DNA of 64,000 nt, taken from the NCBI RefSeq assembly GCF_019343105.1, contig NZ_CP073764.1:1116001-1180000 (forward strand), read 5' to 3'. Under the pieces are notes generated by a model. That model had not been told where the DNA came from. It did not search any database and worked only from the letters and a program-made list of their open reading frames with translations. The DNA comes from Methylovirgula sp. HY1 (GTDB lineage: Bacteria > Pseudomonadota > Alphaproteobacteria > Rhizobiales > Beijerinckiaceae). Of the stretch, positions 34,814-42,797 are shown in pieces. The stretch's first letter is position 1; each line of letters starts with the position of its first letter. A program made the translations under genes and the position numbers.

Positions 34814-34830
34814 ATTCGTGTCGGGTTCTA

Positions 34831-34867
34831 AACGAAAGCCCGGCAATGCTGCGGGGCTTTCGTTTTT
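34831..34867 (+). terminator. Strong rho-independent terminator
   Basis: AACGAAAGCCC (34831-34841) pairs with GGGCTTTCGTT (34854-34864) and is followed by further T residues (through 34867). It sits just after the transposase remnant and reads in its direction; the A-run on the other side could let it work both ways, which would also serve the minus-strand gene ending at 34920. Confidence 0.75.
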
Positions 34868-34919
34868 AGTCGGCTATGCGGCGCACACGCCTGGCTTGGA
34901 AATAAAACTCATCGAGCGC

Positions 34920-35162
34920 TTAAAATACTCTTCCCGTCGAAGTCCCACGCGACGGCGAGCCTCCTTGAGCGACGGGAGTCCAGGCCTTTGGATTAGCTGG
35001 AGTCCCGGCCACACAGCTTTCGTACGATGGTTCAGAGTGAGTGGTTGCAAGACAATGCGAACGCCGAGCCATGTCGCGTTGAAAAAAAGCCGCATCATAA
35101 GCCATTCCGGGAGATGTCAAACCAACCACAATGATGGCCACTAACCCTGCTTTTGTAATCAT
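34920..35162 (-). CDS. Small secreted protein
   Basis: An 80-residue protein with GAGG 6 bases before ATG 35162 and a signal peptide (MITKAGLVAIIVVGLTSPGMA). The mature part has two cysteines (HC and SC, about 12 residues apart). No family is recognised. A promoter-like repeat with an FNR-type palindrome lies about 170 bases upstream (35334-35347), pointing toward it. Confidence 0.5.
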   Translation of the reverse strand: MITKAGLVAIIVVGLTSPGMAYDAAFFQRDMARRSHCLATTHSEPSYESCVAGTPANPKAWTPVAQGGSPSRGTSTGRVF

Positions 35163-35278
35163 AGTATCCTCATTAAGCCTGCTGGCATATTCGCTTGACC
35201 GTCAGCTGAGTTCGCGAGGGCAACCTTCTTCTGCTCGAACTGATGCGAAAGCCCGCCCTAGAACCGCGCTCCTTCAGT

Positions 35279-35372
35279 GCATCATTGGATGCGCTGGCAC
35301 CCCGCGGATATGCCAGATGCCCACATCGCTCGATTGACCAACGTCAAAAGATTCGAAAAAGATTCTGCGCGA
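35279..35372. repeat. Dispersed ~90-base repeat, copy B, with FNR-type palindrome
   Basis: This stretch is clearly related to 46607-46700. Shared blocks are TCATTGG, GCTGGC, CGGATATGCCAGA, then TTGAC-N4-GTCAA (35334-35347 here), and AAAAAGA-TCTGCG. Read on the minus strand, the palindrome is followed after 22 bases by ATATCC, the spacing of an FNR/FixK class II promoter. It would then drive the small secreted-protein gene at 34920-35162. Confidence 0.55.
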
Positions 35373-35525
35373 ATGTTGGGATGGCGATTGGCGTCTCGCG
35401 AGCAACGAAAAGCGAGGTTGGTCGATCTAAAAAAGCGTTAACGCTTCACAGTTTTCAACGCACCCTTGACGTACTGAAATGGAGGCTTCGATCGCTTGCC
35501 AGGAATGCAGCGCATGAGCGAGGCA

Positions 35526-36536
35526 TCAGGCGCGCCATTTCGCTTCGGTCGTCCCGGCCATGACTTCCGGATAATAGGCTCGGTTCATGACGACCTCGGC
35601 CGCGCGCCAAGCCAGCGATGGCGCGAGCAGGAAACCATGCCGGTAGAGACCGTTGATGAAGAGCGTCCGGCCGCGCACCTCGATGCGTGGCAGATTGTCA
35701 CGGAATGCAGGGCGAAGGTCCGCGCCCATCTCGACGATCTCGGCTTCCGCAAATGCGGGGTGGATGGCGCAGGCCGAACCGACGAGATCGAAGATCGAAC
35801 GCGCGGTGACGCGCCAGCGCTCCTCATTCTCGATCGTCGTCGCGCCCAGCATGAAGCTTTGATCCTCACGCGGGACGAGATAGACGGGATGGCGCGGATG
35901 CAGCATCCTGACGGGACGCGAGAGCTTGATGTCATGGGTTCGAAGCATGAGCATCTCGCCCTTCACGCCGCGCAGCTCGCTCAGCTCATCGCGCGCCGCG
36001 TAACCACGGCAATCGATCGTCCAGTCGACATCGTTGCGGAGCGTCGCGGCATCGGTGGAGAGGCGCAGCGTGACATTGCTCATCGCGATGAGATGCTCGA
36101 CGAGCGTGTCGAGTGCGACACGCGGATCGAGGTGCGCCTCGCGCGCAAAATAGAGCGCCCGCTGGAAACGCCCTGCCAGATCTGGTTCGAGCATAGCGAT
36201 GCGATTGCTTCCAATCTCTTCGCATTCGCCGGTACGCCTTGCGAAGCGCGCAAGTTCGGGCCAGTCATGCGCCGGCGCGACCACGAGGCTACCCCCAATC
36301 GTCGCGACAGGTATCGTGTGCGTCCAATAGCGAAGAGCTTCGACGCCATATTTGGCAACCAACGGCTCGGCGGATTCCAGTTCGCACCACGGGGCGACCA
36401 TTCCGCCGGCGTACCAAGAGCAGCCACGTCCCGCCGCCTCGGCCCGTTCGACGATTTCGACTGATACGCCGCGCCGCGCGAATTCGAAGGCCACCGTCAG
36501 CCCTGCCACTCCGGCGCCAATCACTCGAATACGCAT
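35526..36536 (-). CDS. FAD-dependent amino-acid oxidase, ThiO-like
   Basis: A 336-residue flavoprotein read from ATG 36536 (GGAGG just upstream). The N-terminal Rossmann motif is RVIGAGVAGLTVAFEFARRG with a downstream acidic residue. Conserved DAO-type segments follow: GCSWYAGGMVAPWCE, a substrate-side stretch LVPREDQSFMLGATTIE, and the C-terminal NGLYRHGFLLAP. This matches glycine oxidase ThiO, which makes the glycine imine for thiazole synthesis. thiS, thiG and a TPP riboswitch are absent here, so the role in thiamine synthesis is not proven by context. Confidence 0.8.
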   Translation of the reverse strand: MRIRVIGAGVAGLTVAFEFARRGVSVEIVERAEAAGRGCSWYAGGMVAPWCELESAEPLVAKYGVEALRYWTHTIPVATIGGSLVVAPAHDWPELARFARRTGECEEIGSNRIAMLEPDLAGRFQRALYFAREAHLDPRVALDTLVEHLIAMSNVTLRLSTDAATLRNDVDWTIDCRGYAARDELSELRGVKGEMLMLRTHDIKLSRPVRMLHPRHPVYLVPREDQSFMLGATTIENEERWRVTARSIFDLVGSACAIHPAFAEAEIVEMGADLRPAFRDNLPRIEVRGRTLFINGLYRHGFLLAPSLAWRAAEVVMNRAYYPEVMAGTTEAKWRA

Positions 36537-36776
36537 CCTCCCACCTCCGTCCGACTGAAGCGGAATCCCGTCGAATTGCACGAGCCGCGACCACCGTAGT
36601 TAGGCATCTGCTTTAGGCCCAAGGCGCAAAGCCGATGTTCGCCGCTGCGGACCGGCATCGCGAAAATCTGTAGGTCTGACAGCGAACGCGAGACGCGCAA
36701 GCTCGTCTCATTCTATGAGAGCGCCGGTCCGCATATTTGTTTACCAGCATTTTTTTGCTGGAATGCCGTTACCTCT

Positions 36777-37715
36777 TCATCGGGCTCGTGCCGGATCAGC
36801 GCGGGAATTTGCGAGGCCTTCCGCGCCAGCGCTCCCGAACATGAATCCGTTCGAGAAGACGGCATCGGGGGCATTTTTCTGCAGTCGCCGCAAGGCCTCA
36901 TCCTTGTCGAGCCGTCCGTCGAGAACGTCCCGGAAAATATGCGCCACTGCAACCAAATCATCGCTGTGTGGCGAAAGCCGCAACGAGTGCACTCCCGCGG
37001 CGGCCAGCCGATCCAAATCGCGGATCAAATTGCAGTGATTGTACGATAATGTCTGCACGCCATTGATCGCCAGGAAAGCCTGACCGTCGATCGTATCGAC
37101 CGCGCGTCCGTCAAGGTCGTAGCCGCAAACGAATTGGCAGGAATCCTTCGCCAAGCCATGGGCGCGCGCATGATAGCAGCGCGCCGAGATTGCCAACGGC
37201 ACGCGGCCATAGGCCCATACTTCCAGATCGACATTGAGATCCGTCGCAGCTTTTGCCAGAGTCTCGATCTCGGAAAACGGCAGTTCCGCCGGAACGCAAA
37301 TCAGATGCGCACCTTTCCGCGCCAGGAACGCGAGGGTCGCCTCATTATAAACATTCACAAACGGGCCGACGCTGAAACGCGTCGCGTCATCGACCCAATT
37401 CATCAGCGTCAGATCATTGATCTCGACATCCGCCTCGGCGGCGCCCAACAGTTCCGCCGACGCACGACGCTCACGCTCGAGCGTCACCAGGATGAGCGAC
37501 GCAAAAATGACCGATTTGCCTGCCCGTTGCAATCGCTCGACCGCCGCGGGAATACGATCGGCGTAATGCGGCAGTCGCTTGGAACAGGTCAGTTCCCCGA
37601 TGACGACCCGATCCACCGGGGCTTCATCCGCGATCCGCGCATAGAAATCGGACCACATATCTGCGGGCCAGTTGAACAACAGCGGTCCCAGGGTGAGCTT
37701 TACATCGCTTGCCAT
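36777..37715 (-). CDS. ubiV: O2-independent ubiquinone hydroxylation factor UbiV (U32 family)
   Basis: A 312-residue U32-family protein. UbiV forms a heterodimer with UbiU that hydroxylates ubiquinone precursors without O2, each subunit holding a [4Fe-4S] cluster. The four ligands are visible: Cys44 (GELTCSKR), then Cys180, Cys193 and Cys197 (CYHARAHGLAKDSCQFVC), with the same C-x12-C-x3-C spacing as in E. coli UbiV. It is the third gene of the minus-strand ubiT-ubiU-ubiV operon. The 27-base gap after ubiU fits one transcript. The family role is well established. Confidence 0.93.
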   Translation of the reverse strand: MASDVKLTLGPLLFNWPADMWSDFYARIADEAPVDRVVIGELTCSKRLPHYADRIPAAVERLQRAGKSVIFASLILVTLERERRASAELLGAAEADVEINDLTLMNWVDDATRFSVGPFVNVYNEATLAFLARKGAHLICVPAELPFSEIETLAKAATDLNVDLEVWAYGRVPLAISARCYHARAHGLAKDSCQFVCGYDLDGRAVDTIDGQAFLAINGVQTLSYNHCNLIRDLDRLAAAGVHSLRLSPHSDDLVAVAHIFRDVLDGRLDKDEALRRLQKNAPDAVFSNGFMFGSAGAEGLANSRADPARAR

Positions 37716-37742
37716 ACGTCGCCTTGTCGCTTTCCGCGTCCC

Positions 37743-38738
37743 CTACCGCCAGCTTCGGGCATAGGCGCCGGTGGTCGTCTGCTGGCCCTCGGTAAGGCGG
37801 CGAAGGTCGCCGGCTGGCGACGGCCGGCCGGCCGCATGCGCATCTACCGCGCCGCGAAAATTTCTGACGACCGCTTCCGTATAAGCCCGGCTTCTCTGCC
37901 GCCCCTCGATCTTCAAGGCTGCCACACCGGCCTCGGCCAATTGCGGGATCAGCGCGGCGCCATCGAGACTGACCGGATCCTCGAAGAGGTGGCCGCGGTA
38001 TTCGCCCGACTGAAAGCTTCCCTTGCACAAGGTAGGGTATGGCGTCGCGGAGCCTTGCGGCGCTCGATCGATGGCGAAGCCGCCGAGCCGCGAAACGAGA
38101 TCGCTGCCCTCCTCACGATAGGCGACATGGCTGGCCGGCGAACAAACGCCGTTCATATTGGGCGATTTGCCGGTCGCATAGGATGACAGCGCGCAGCGGC
38201 CCTCCTCCATTACGCAGAGACCACCGAAAACGAAGACCTCCGTCTCGACCGTAATTTCGCGGTTGATGGCGGTGATCTCCGGCAAGCTGAGAACCCGCGG
38301 CAGGACGACGCGCTTTACGCCGAAGGCCCGAGCATAGAAGGCGATGGCATCAGCATTGGCGGCACCCGCCTGCACCGACAAGTGCAACCGCAGCGCCGGA
38401 TAGCGCTCGGCGGCATATGCAAGCAGCCCGAGATCGGCAAGGATCACCGCATCCGCCAGCAAACCCGCGGCCGCATCGACGGCCGCCTGCCAACGCTCCG
38501 TCGCCCCCGCCCGCGGAAAGGTATTGATGGCGACGAAAATCTTGGCCTTCCGGCGATGTGCATAGCCGACAGCCTCGGCCATTTCTTGACGCGTAAAATT
38601 CAGCCCGGGAAAATTGCGTGCGTTGGTCTCGTCTTGAAAGCCGCAATAGACGGCGTCGGCGCCAGCATCGACCGCGGCACGCAACGCAGCCGGGGTTCCC
38701 GCAGGACACACGAGTTCGAGAGGCTTCGCCGCACTCAT
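37743..38738 (-). CDS. ubiU: O2-independent ubiquinone hydroxylation factor UbiU (U32 family)
   Basis: A 331-residue protein from ATG 38738, which overlaps the ubiT stop (ATGA). The start LELVCPAGTPAALRAAVDAG is typical of U32 proteins. Cluster ligands are Cys175, Cys182, Cys199 and Cys238 (spacings 6, 16 and 38), the same as the UbiU pattern known from E. coli. It pairs with UbiV and needs the lipid-binding partner UbiT. The operon is preceded by an FNR-type box, which agrees with anaerobic expression. Confidence 0.94.
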   Translation of the reverse strand: MSAAKPLELVCPAGTPAALRAAVDAGADAVYCGFQDETNARNFPGLNFTRQEMAEAVGYAHRRKAKIFVAINTFPRAGATERWQAAVDAAAGLLADAVILADLGLLAYAAERYPALRLHLSVQAGAANADAIAFYARAFGVKRVVLPRVLSLPEITAINREITVETEVFVFGGLCVMEEGRCALSSYATGKSPNMNGVCSPASHVAYREEGSDLVSRLGGFAIDRAPQGSATPYPTLCKGSFQSGEYRGHLFEDPVSLDGAALIPQLAEAGVAALKIEGRQRSRAYTEAVVRNFRGAVDAHAAGRPSPAGDLRRLTEGQQTTTGAYARSWR

Positions 38739-39313
38739 AAACCTCTTGCCTCTCCGGCCCGGCTCAACGGGATGCCGGTCGCCCATTCCGCGACTGAAAG
38801 CAGGCGGCGCAGAGGCCCCTCCAGTACGTGATCGGGCGGATAAAGAAAAAGAGCGACGATCTCTGCCACGAGATCAATTTCAGCATCGTCGATCGCATAG
38901 CGTAGCGCGAGGACGGCCTCCGTGTCGCCTTCGATCACAATGTCGCGGGAAAAGAACAGAGCATCGCCATCAAATGCACCGTGCACGAGGCCGATCAGAG
39001 CTGCGAAAGGTCCGGCGATTCGGGCATCCCAGTGCGTGGCGGATGCGTGGCGTTGGACATCGAGTATCGGCCGCTCATGCGAGGGGATGAGACGGAAGCT
39101 GACGGGAATGTCGGTCGGTTCGATGAGAAAAACTTTTCGCGCGTGATCGCCCAGCCGCACGAAGAGTGAAGGATGCCGTCTTGCAAGATTTTCGACAAGC
39201 CGCTGGCTTGCCAAGGCGAGTGGCAACAGCGGCAAGCGGCGCAACAAGCGCGCGGCTATCTCGGGACATCGAGAAATACCGACACCAGTTGTTTCAGGTG
39301 CAACAAAAATCAT
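38735..39313 (-). CDS. ubiT: Ubiquinone biosynthesis accessory factor UbiT (SCP2 lipid-binding)
   Basis: A ~192-residue SCP2-type lipid-carrier protein (central segment AALIGLVHGAFDGDALFFSRDIVIEGDTEAVLALRYA, read in parts, is characteristic). UbiT presents hydrophobic ubiquinone intermediates to UbiU/UbiV. Two starts are possible: ATG 39322 and ATG 39313. The FNR-type box at 39348-39361 would place transcription start at about 39313, so I prefer the second and suspect a leaderless mRNA. ubiU overlaps its stop. Confidence 0.88.
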   Translation of the reverse strand: MIFVAPETTGVGISRCPEIAARLLRRLPLLPLALASQRLVENLARRHPSLFVRLGDHARKVFLIEPTDIPVSFRLIPSHERPILDVQRHASATHWDARIAGPFAALIGLVHGAFDGDALFFSRDIVIEGDTEAVLALRYAIDDAEIDLVAEIVALFLYPPDHVLEGPLRRLLSVAEWATGIPLSRAGEARGL

Positions 39314-39347
39314 GTGCGCCATAGAACGCCGACGCGTTCAACTGTCC

Positions 39348-39361
39348 TTGATCGAGGTCAA
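39348..39361. promoter_or_regulatory. FNR/FixK-type box upstream of ubiT
   Basis: TTGAT-CGAG-GTCAA matches TTGAT-N4-ATCAA at nine of ten positions. Its centre is 41.5 bases from position 39313 on the minus strand, the geometry of class II activation, with TCTATG in the -10 position. ubiTUV genes are known FNR targets in E. coli. The box also lies 160 bases upstream of ubiD. Confidence 0.65.
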
Positions 39362-39520
39362 AGAAAATGCGTTTGGTTTGCGCCAGACAGACGCGAGAGC
39401 CGATCCAGATTGACCGAAAATGCTTTGCAATGCGGGCGGCAAAGCGGCTAGTGCATGAACTCGACGCATGATCTTCGTCGGAAACTCCGTTAGTTTCTAG
39501 TACATGTTCAAGGAGGGTTC

Positions 39521-41044
39521 GTGGCTTTCCGCGATCTGCCAACATTTACGGATTTGCGTGCATTCCTTGCCTTTCTCGAAGCGCACAATGGCGTCGTGCA
39601 TATCGACGAGCCGGTAAATCTCGTCCATGACATGACCGAGATTCACCGGCGTGTCCTGGCGGCGCAAGGGCCAGCATTGTGGTTCGATCACGCCTTTGAT
39701 GCACGCGGGCGCTCGCGCATACCCGTGCTCGCCAATCTGTTTGGCACAGCACAGCGCGTCGCCCAGGGGTTCGGTGTTAAACGCGAGCGCGTCGGCGAAC
39801 TCGGCGAGATGCTCGCAGCCCTGCGCGAGCCGAGCCCGATCGATGGGCTGAGAGACGCGATGTCGCGCTGGCCTCTCGTTCGTGCCGCCCTGTCGACGCG
39901 GCCGCAGATCGTGTCGCGCCCCCCCTGCCAGGCCGAGCAATGGACGGGCGATGCCGTCGATCTGACGCGCCTGCCTATTCAAACATGCTGGCCGGGCGAA
40001 CCGGCGCCGCTCATAAGTTGGCCGCTCGTTCTGACGCGTCCGCCGGATACCGATGCCGACGACACCGCGCGCATGAATATCGGCGTCTATCGCATGCAGG
40101 CGTTGGGGACCGATCGCGCCATCCTCCGCTGGCTCGCCCACCGCGGCGGCGCAGCGCATCACCGGGCGTGGAGCCGGCGCGGTGAGGACATGCCCGTCGC
40201 CGTGGCGATTGGTGCCGATCCGGCGACAATGCTCGCAGCGGTTCTGCCTTTACCGGAGACCATTTCGGAATTGCGGTTTTCGGGCGTCTTGCGCGGCGAC
40301 CGCCCGCGCATCGCGCCCGCCCTCACCATTCCTTTGATGGTTCCGGCCGACGCCGAGATCGTGTTGGAAGGCTGGGCGTCGGCGACCGAGACCGCGCCGG
40401 AAGGCCCCTATGGCGATCACACCGGCTATTATAATGCGGTCGAAAATTTTCCGGTCATGCGGATAACCGCCATCACCCTGCGACGCGACCCGATCTATGT
40501 GACGACCTTCACCGGCCGACCGCCCGACGAACCCTCTGTGATCGGTGGCGTGCTGAACGAGCTCGCGCTTCCCTCGATCCGCCGGCAGATGCCGGAAATC
40601 GTCGATCTTTGGCTGCCTCCGGCTGCCTGTTCCTATCGCATTGCTGTCGTTTCCATCCGCAAGGACTATCCGGGCCAGGCACGTCGCGTCATGATGGGCG
40701 TTTGGAGCATGCTGCCACAATTCAACTATACGAAGATGATCATCGTGGTCGACGACGACATCGACGCTCGCAATTGGGACGACATCGCCTGGGCGCTTGC
40801 AACGCGCATGGACCCGTCGCGCGATCTCTGCGTCATCGGCAATACGCCGATCGACTATCTCGATTTCGCTTCGCCCGACTCGGGCCTCGGCGGCAAGCTC
40901 GGCATCGATGCGACGAAAAAGATCGGCGCGGAAACTCGGCGTGATTGGGGCCGCGTCCTGAAAATGGCGCCGGAGACGATCGCGCGTGTCGATGCCTTGT
41001 GGCCACGCATCTCGAAAAAGCTCGAGCGGGTCCCGACATCATGA
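39521..41044 (+). CDS. ubiD: UbiD-family prenylated-FMN decarboxylase
   Basis: A 507-residue UbiD, full length, read from GTG 39521 with AAGGAGGG upstream. The family decarboxylates 3-polyprenyl-4-hydroxybenzoate in ubiquinone synthesis and related aromatic acids. Visible motifs include MNIGVYRMQALGTDRAILRW (prFMN binding), the catalytic Glu cluster in ETAPEGPYGDHTGYYN, and IDYLDFASPDSGLGGK. It is divergent from ubiTUV and overlaps ubiX, its cofactor enzyme. The clustering supports a role in ubiquinone rather than in catabolism. Confidence 0.94.
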   Translation: MAFRDLPTFTDLRAFLAFLEAHNGVVHIDEPVNLVHDMTEIHRRVLAAQGPALWFDHAFDARGRSRIPVLANLFGTAQRVAQGFGVKRERVGELGEMLAALREPSPIDGLRDAMSRWPLVRAALSTRPQIVSRPPCQAEQWTGDAVDLTRLPIQTCWPGEPAPLISWPLVLTRPPDTDADDTARMNIGVYRMQALGTDRAILRWLAHRGGAAHHRAWSRRGEDMPVAVAIGADPATMLAAVLPLPETISELRFSGVLRGDRPRIAPALTIPLMVPADAEIVLEGWASATETAPEGPYGDHTGYYNAVENFPVMRITAITLRRDPIYVTTFTGRPPDEPSVIGGVLNELALPSIRRQMPEIVDLWLPPAACSYRIAVVSIRKDYPGQARRVMMGVWSMLPQFNYTKMIIVVDDDIDARNWDDIAWALATRMDPSRDLCVIGNTPIDYLDFASPDSGLGGKLGIDATKKIGAETRRDWGRVLKMAPETIARVDALWPRISKKLERVPTS

Positions 41045-41616
41045 AGCCCCGTATCGTCGTCGGGATCAGTGGCGCGTCCGGCGCCGCAATCGGGCTTCGC
41101 TGCGTGGAACTTCTCTCGCAGCTTGGGGCGGAGATTCATCTTGTCGTCACCAAATCGGCGGAACGAACGCTCGCCGAGGAGGTCGGCGCAAGCGCGCTCG
41201 ACACGCTACGGGCGGCGGCCTCCCATTGTCACGCCATAGACGATATCGGCGCATGCATCGCGTCGGGCTCTTTCCCGACCCAAGGCATGATCGTAGCGCC
41301 CTGCTCTATGCGCACGCTTGGCGCGATTGCGCATTGTCTTTCCGACACTCTGCTGGTGCGGGCCGCCGACGTCCATCTCAAAGAGCGGCGGCCGCTCTTG
41401 CTCCTTGCCCGAGAGACGCCATTGCATCTCGGGCATCTGCGTATGATGACGGCCGTCACCGAAGCCGGCGCCATCGTCATGCCGCCGCTGCCGGCCTTCT
41501 ATCTCAGACCGGCAACGGTTGATGCCATCGTCGATCAGATTGCGCGACGCGCCATCGATCTCCTGCGCATTTTCGAGCCGACTGCGAGAGCGTGGAACGG
41601 CGAGGCCTCGCGCTAA
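41041..41616 (+). CDS. ubiX: Flavin prenyltransferase UbiX
   Basis: A 191-residue UbiX read from ATG 41041 (ATGA overlap with ubiD). It makes prenylated FMN from FMN and dimethylallyl phosphate for UbiD. Motifs are VVGISGASGAAIGLR at the N-terminus, SGSFPTQGMIVAPCSMRTLG in the middle, and ERRPLLLLARETPLHLGHLRMM. Length is normal for the family. Confidence 0.96.
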   Translation: MKPRIVVGISGASGAAIGLRCVELLSQLGAEIHLVVTKSAERTLAEEVGASALDTLRAAASHCHAIDDIGACIASGSFPTQGMIVAPCSMRTLGAIAHCLSDTLLVRAADVHLKERRPLLLLARETPLHLGHLRMMTAVTEAGAIVMPPLPAFYLRPATVDAIVDQIARRAIDLLRIFEPTARAWNGEASR

Positions 41617-41684
41617 TATGTATTCGTGCGAAATCATGACTGGACGCGTCGACTTGCAACAGCGTCCATGCAATAACTTCAGCG

Positions 41685-41845
41685 CTTCTAGGTGTCCGAG
41701 GCGTGCCTCGGAAGAATCGGGAAGGCGGCGAGAATCCGCCACGTGCCCAACGCTGTGAAGGGGATTGTCCGGACATATGCCACTGGCGCGAGCTGGGAAG
41801 GCGTTCGGACGGGTGAACCTTAGTCAGAAGACCGGCCTGGAAGTC
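41685..41845 (+). ncRNA. Cobalamin riboswitch
   Basis: The expected landmarks appear in order: GGTGTCC near 41691, GGGAAGGCGGCGAGAATCCGCC (in parts from 41719), GCCACTG at 41779-41785, CTGGGAAGGCG near 41793, and the B12-box element AGTCAGAAGACC at 41822-41833. It lies about 50 bases upstream of bluB, so B12 sufficiency should repress bluB. Confidence 0.93.
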
Positions 41846-41896
41846 ATAGGGCGCCGCCGTGGACGGGCGGCGCGCGCTACCCATGAAGGGGACACC

Positions 41897-42601
41897 ATGG
41901 AAGCCAATCACCAACAGACCGACGATATGTTTTTGCCCGCCGAGCGGGATGCCGTGTACAAATGTATCTTCAAGCGCCGCGATGTGCGTGGCCAGTTCCT
42001 TCGCGACCCGATTCCTGACGATATATTGGCCCGCCTTCTGCGCGCGGCACACCATGCACCCTCAGTCGGCTTCATGCAGCCCTGGGATTTCATCGTGGTT
42101 CGGAGCGCCGCGATCAAGCGTAAGATACGAGACGCCTTCCAGACGGCGCACCTGGAGGCTGCCGAGATGTTCGAGGGCGAGCGCCAGCAAGCCTATCGCG
42201 CTCTCAAACTGGAGGGGATTCTCGAAGCCCCCATCGGGATCTGCATCACCTGCGACCGAACGCGCTCCGGCCCCGTTGTCATCGGACGAACCCATCAGCT
42301 CGAAATGGACCGCTATAGCGCCGTCTGCGCCGTGCAGAACCTCTGGCTGGCGGCCAGAGCTGAAAATATTGGGGTCGGCTGGGTGAGTATCCTCCGGCAA
42401 GACGATCTTCGCGACGCTCTTGGCATACCGCCAACGATCGAGCCGATTGCCTATCTCTGTGTCGGTTATGCCTCATACTTTTATCAAGAACCGGAATTGG
42501 AAACTGGCGGCTGGCTTCCCCGCATTCCTCTGACCGACGCCGTTTGGATCGACGGATGGCATGTCCGCAACGACTCGGACCCTCTCTTCGAGAGGCTGTG
42601 A
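41897..42601 (+). CDS. bluB: 5,6-dimethylbenzimidazole synthase BluB
   Basis: A 234-residue nitroreductase-fold enzyme read from ATG 41897 (AAGGGG upstream). BluB cleaves reduced FMN with O2 to form the lower ligand of B12. Conserved segments are RRDVRGQF near residue 28, LLRAAHHAPSVGFMQPWDF (FMN binding) and RAENIGVGWVSIL, with the BluB-specific ending. A cobalamin riboswitch precedes it, and a 12-bp terminator follows it. Confidence 0.95.
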   Translation: MEANHQQTDDMFLPAERDAVYKCIFKRRDVRGQFLRDPIPDDILARLLRAAHHAPSVGFMQPWDFIVVRSAAIKRKIRDAFQTAHLEAAEMFEGERQQAYRALKLEGILEAPIGICITCDRTRSGPVVIGRTHQLEMDRYSAVCAVQNLWLAARAENIGVGWVSILRQDDLRDALGIPPTIEPIAYLCVGYASYFYQEPELETGGWLPRIPLTDAVWIDGWHVRNDSDPLFERL

Positions 42602-42608
42602 TAGTAGA

Positions 42609-42641
42609 GCGATGGTGCCGCGTTCAAATCGGCACCATCGC
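42609..42641 (+). terminator. Rho-independent terminator after bluB
   Basis: GCGATGGTGCCG (42609-42620) pairs perfectly with CGGCACCATCGC (42630-42641) over a 9-base loop, followed by TGCTTTCCTTTTG. It begins 8 bases after the bluB stop and separates bluB from the tcuA-like gene. Confidence 0.8.
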
Positions 42642-42797
42642 TGCTTTCCTTTTGTAGACTTTAAATCCAAGATCGAAACATCATGCCGCCCTCGAAGATT
42701 GGCTGCTGCGAAACAACGGCTCCGAGGCGCCTGCGATATCGCCGGTCATGAGCGCACATTATGGCGCGCTCCCTGGAAGCATGCGATCCCGACACCC

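Noticed and set aside
36537-36720. TPP riboswitch upstream of the ThiO-like gene
   Set aside because: Looked for the CUGAGA and ACCUGAUCUGG-type elements and did not find them.
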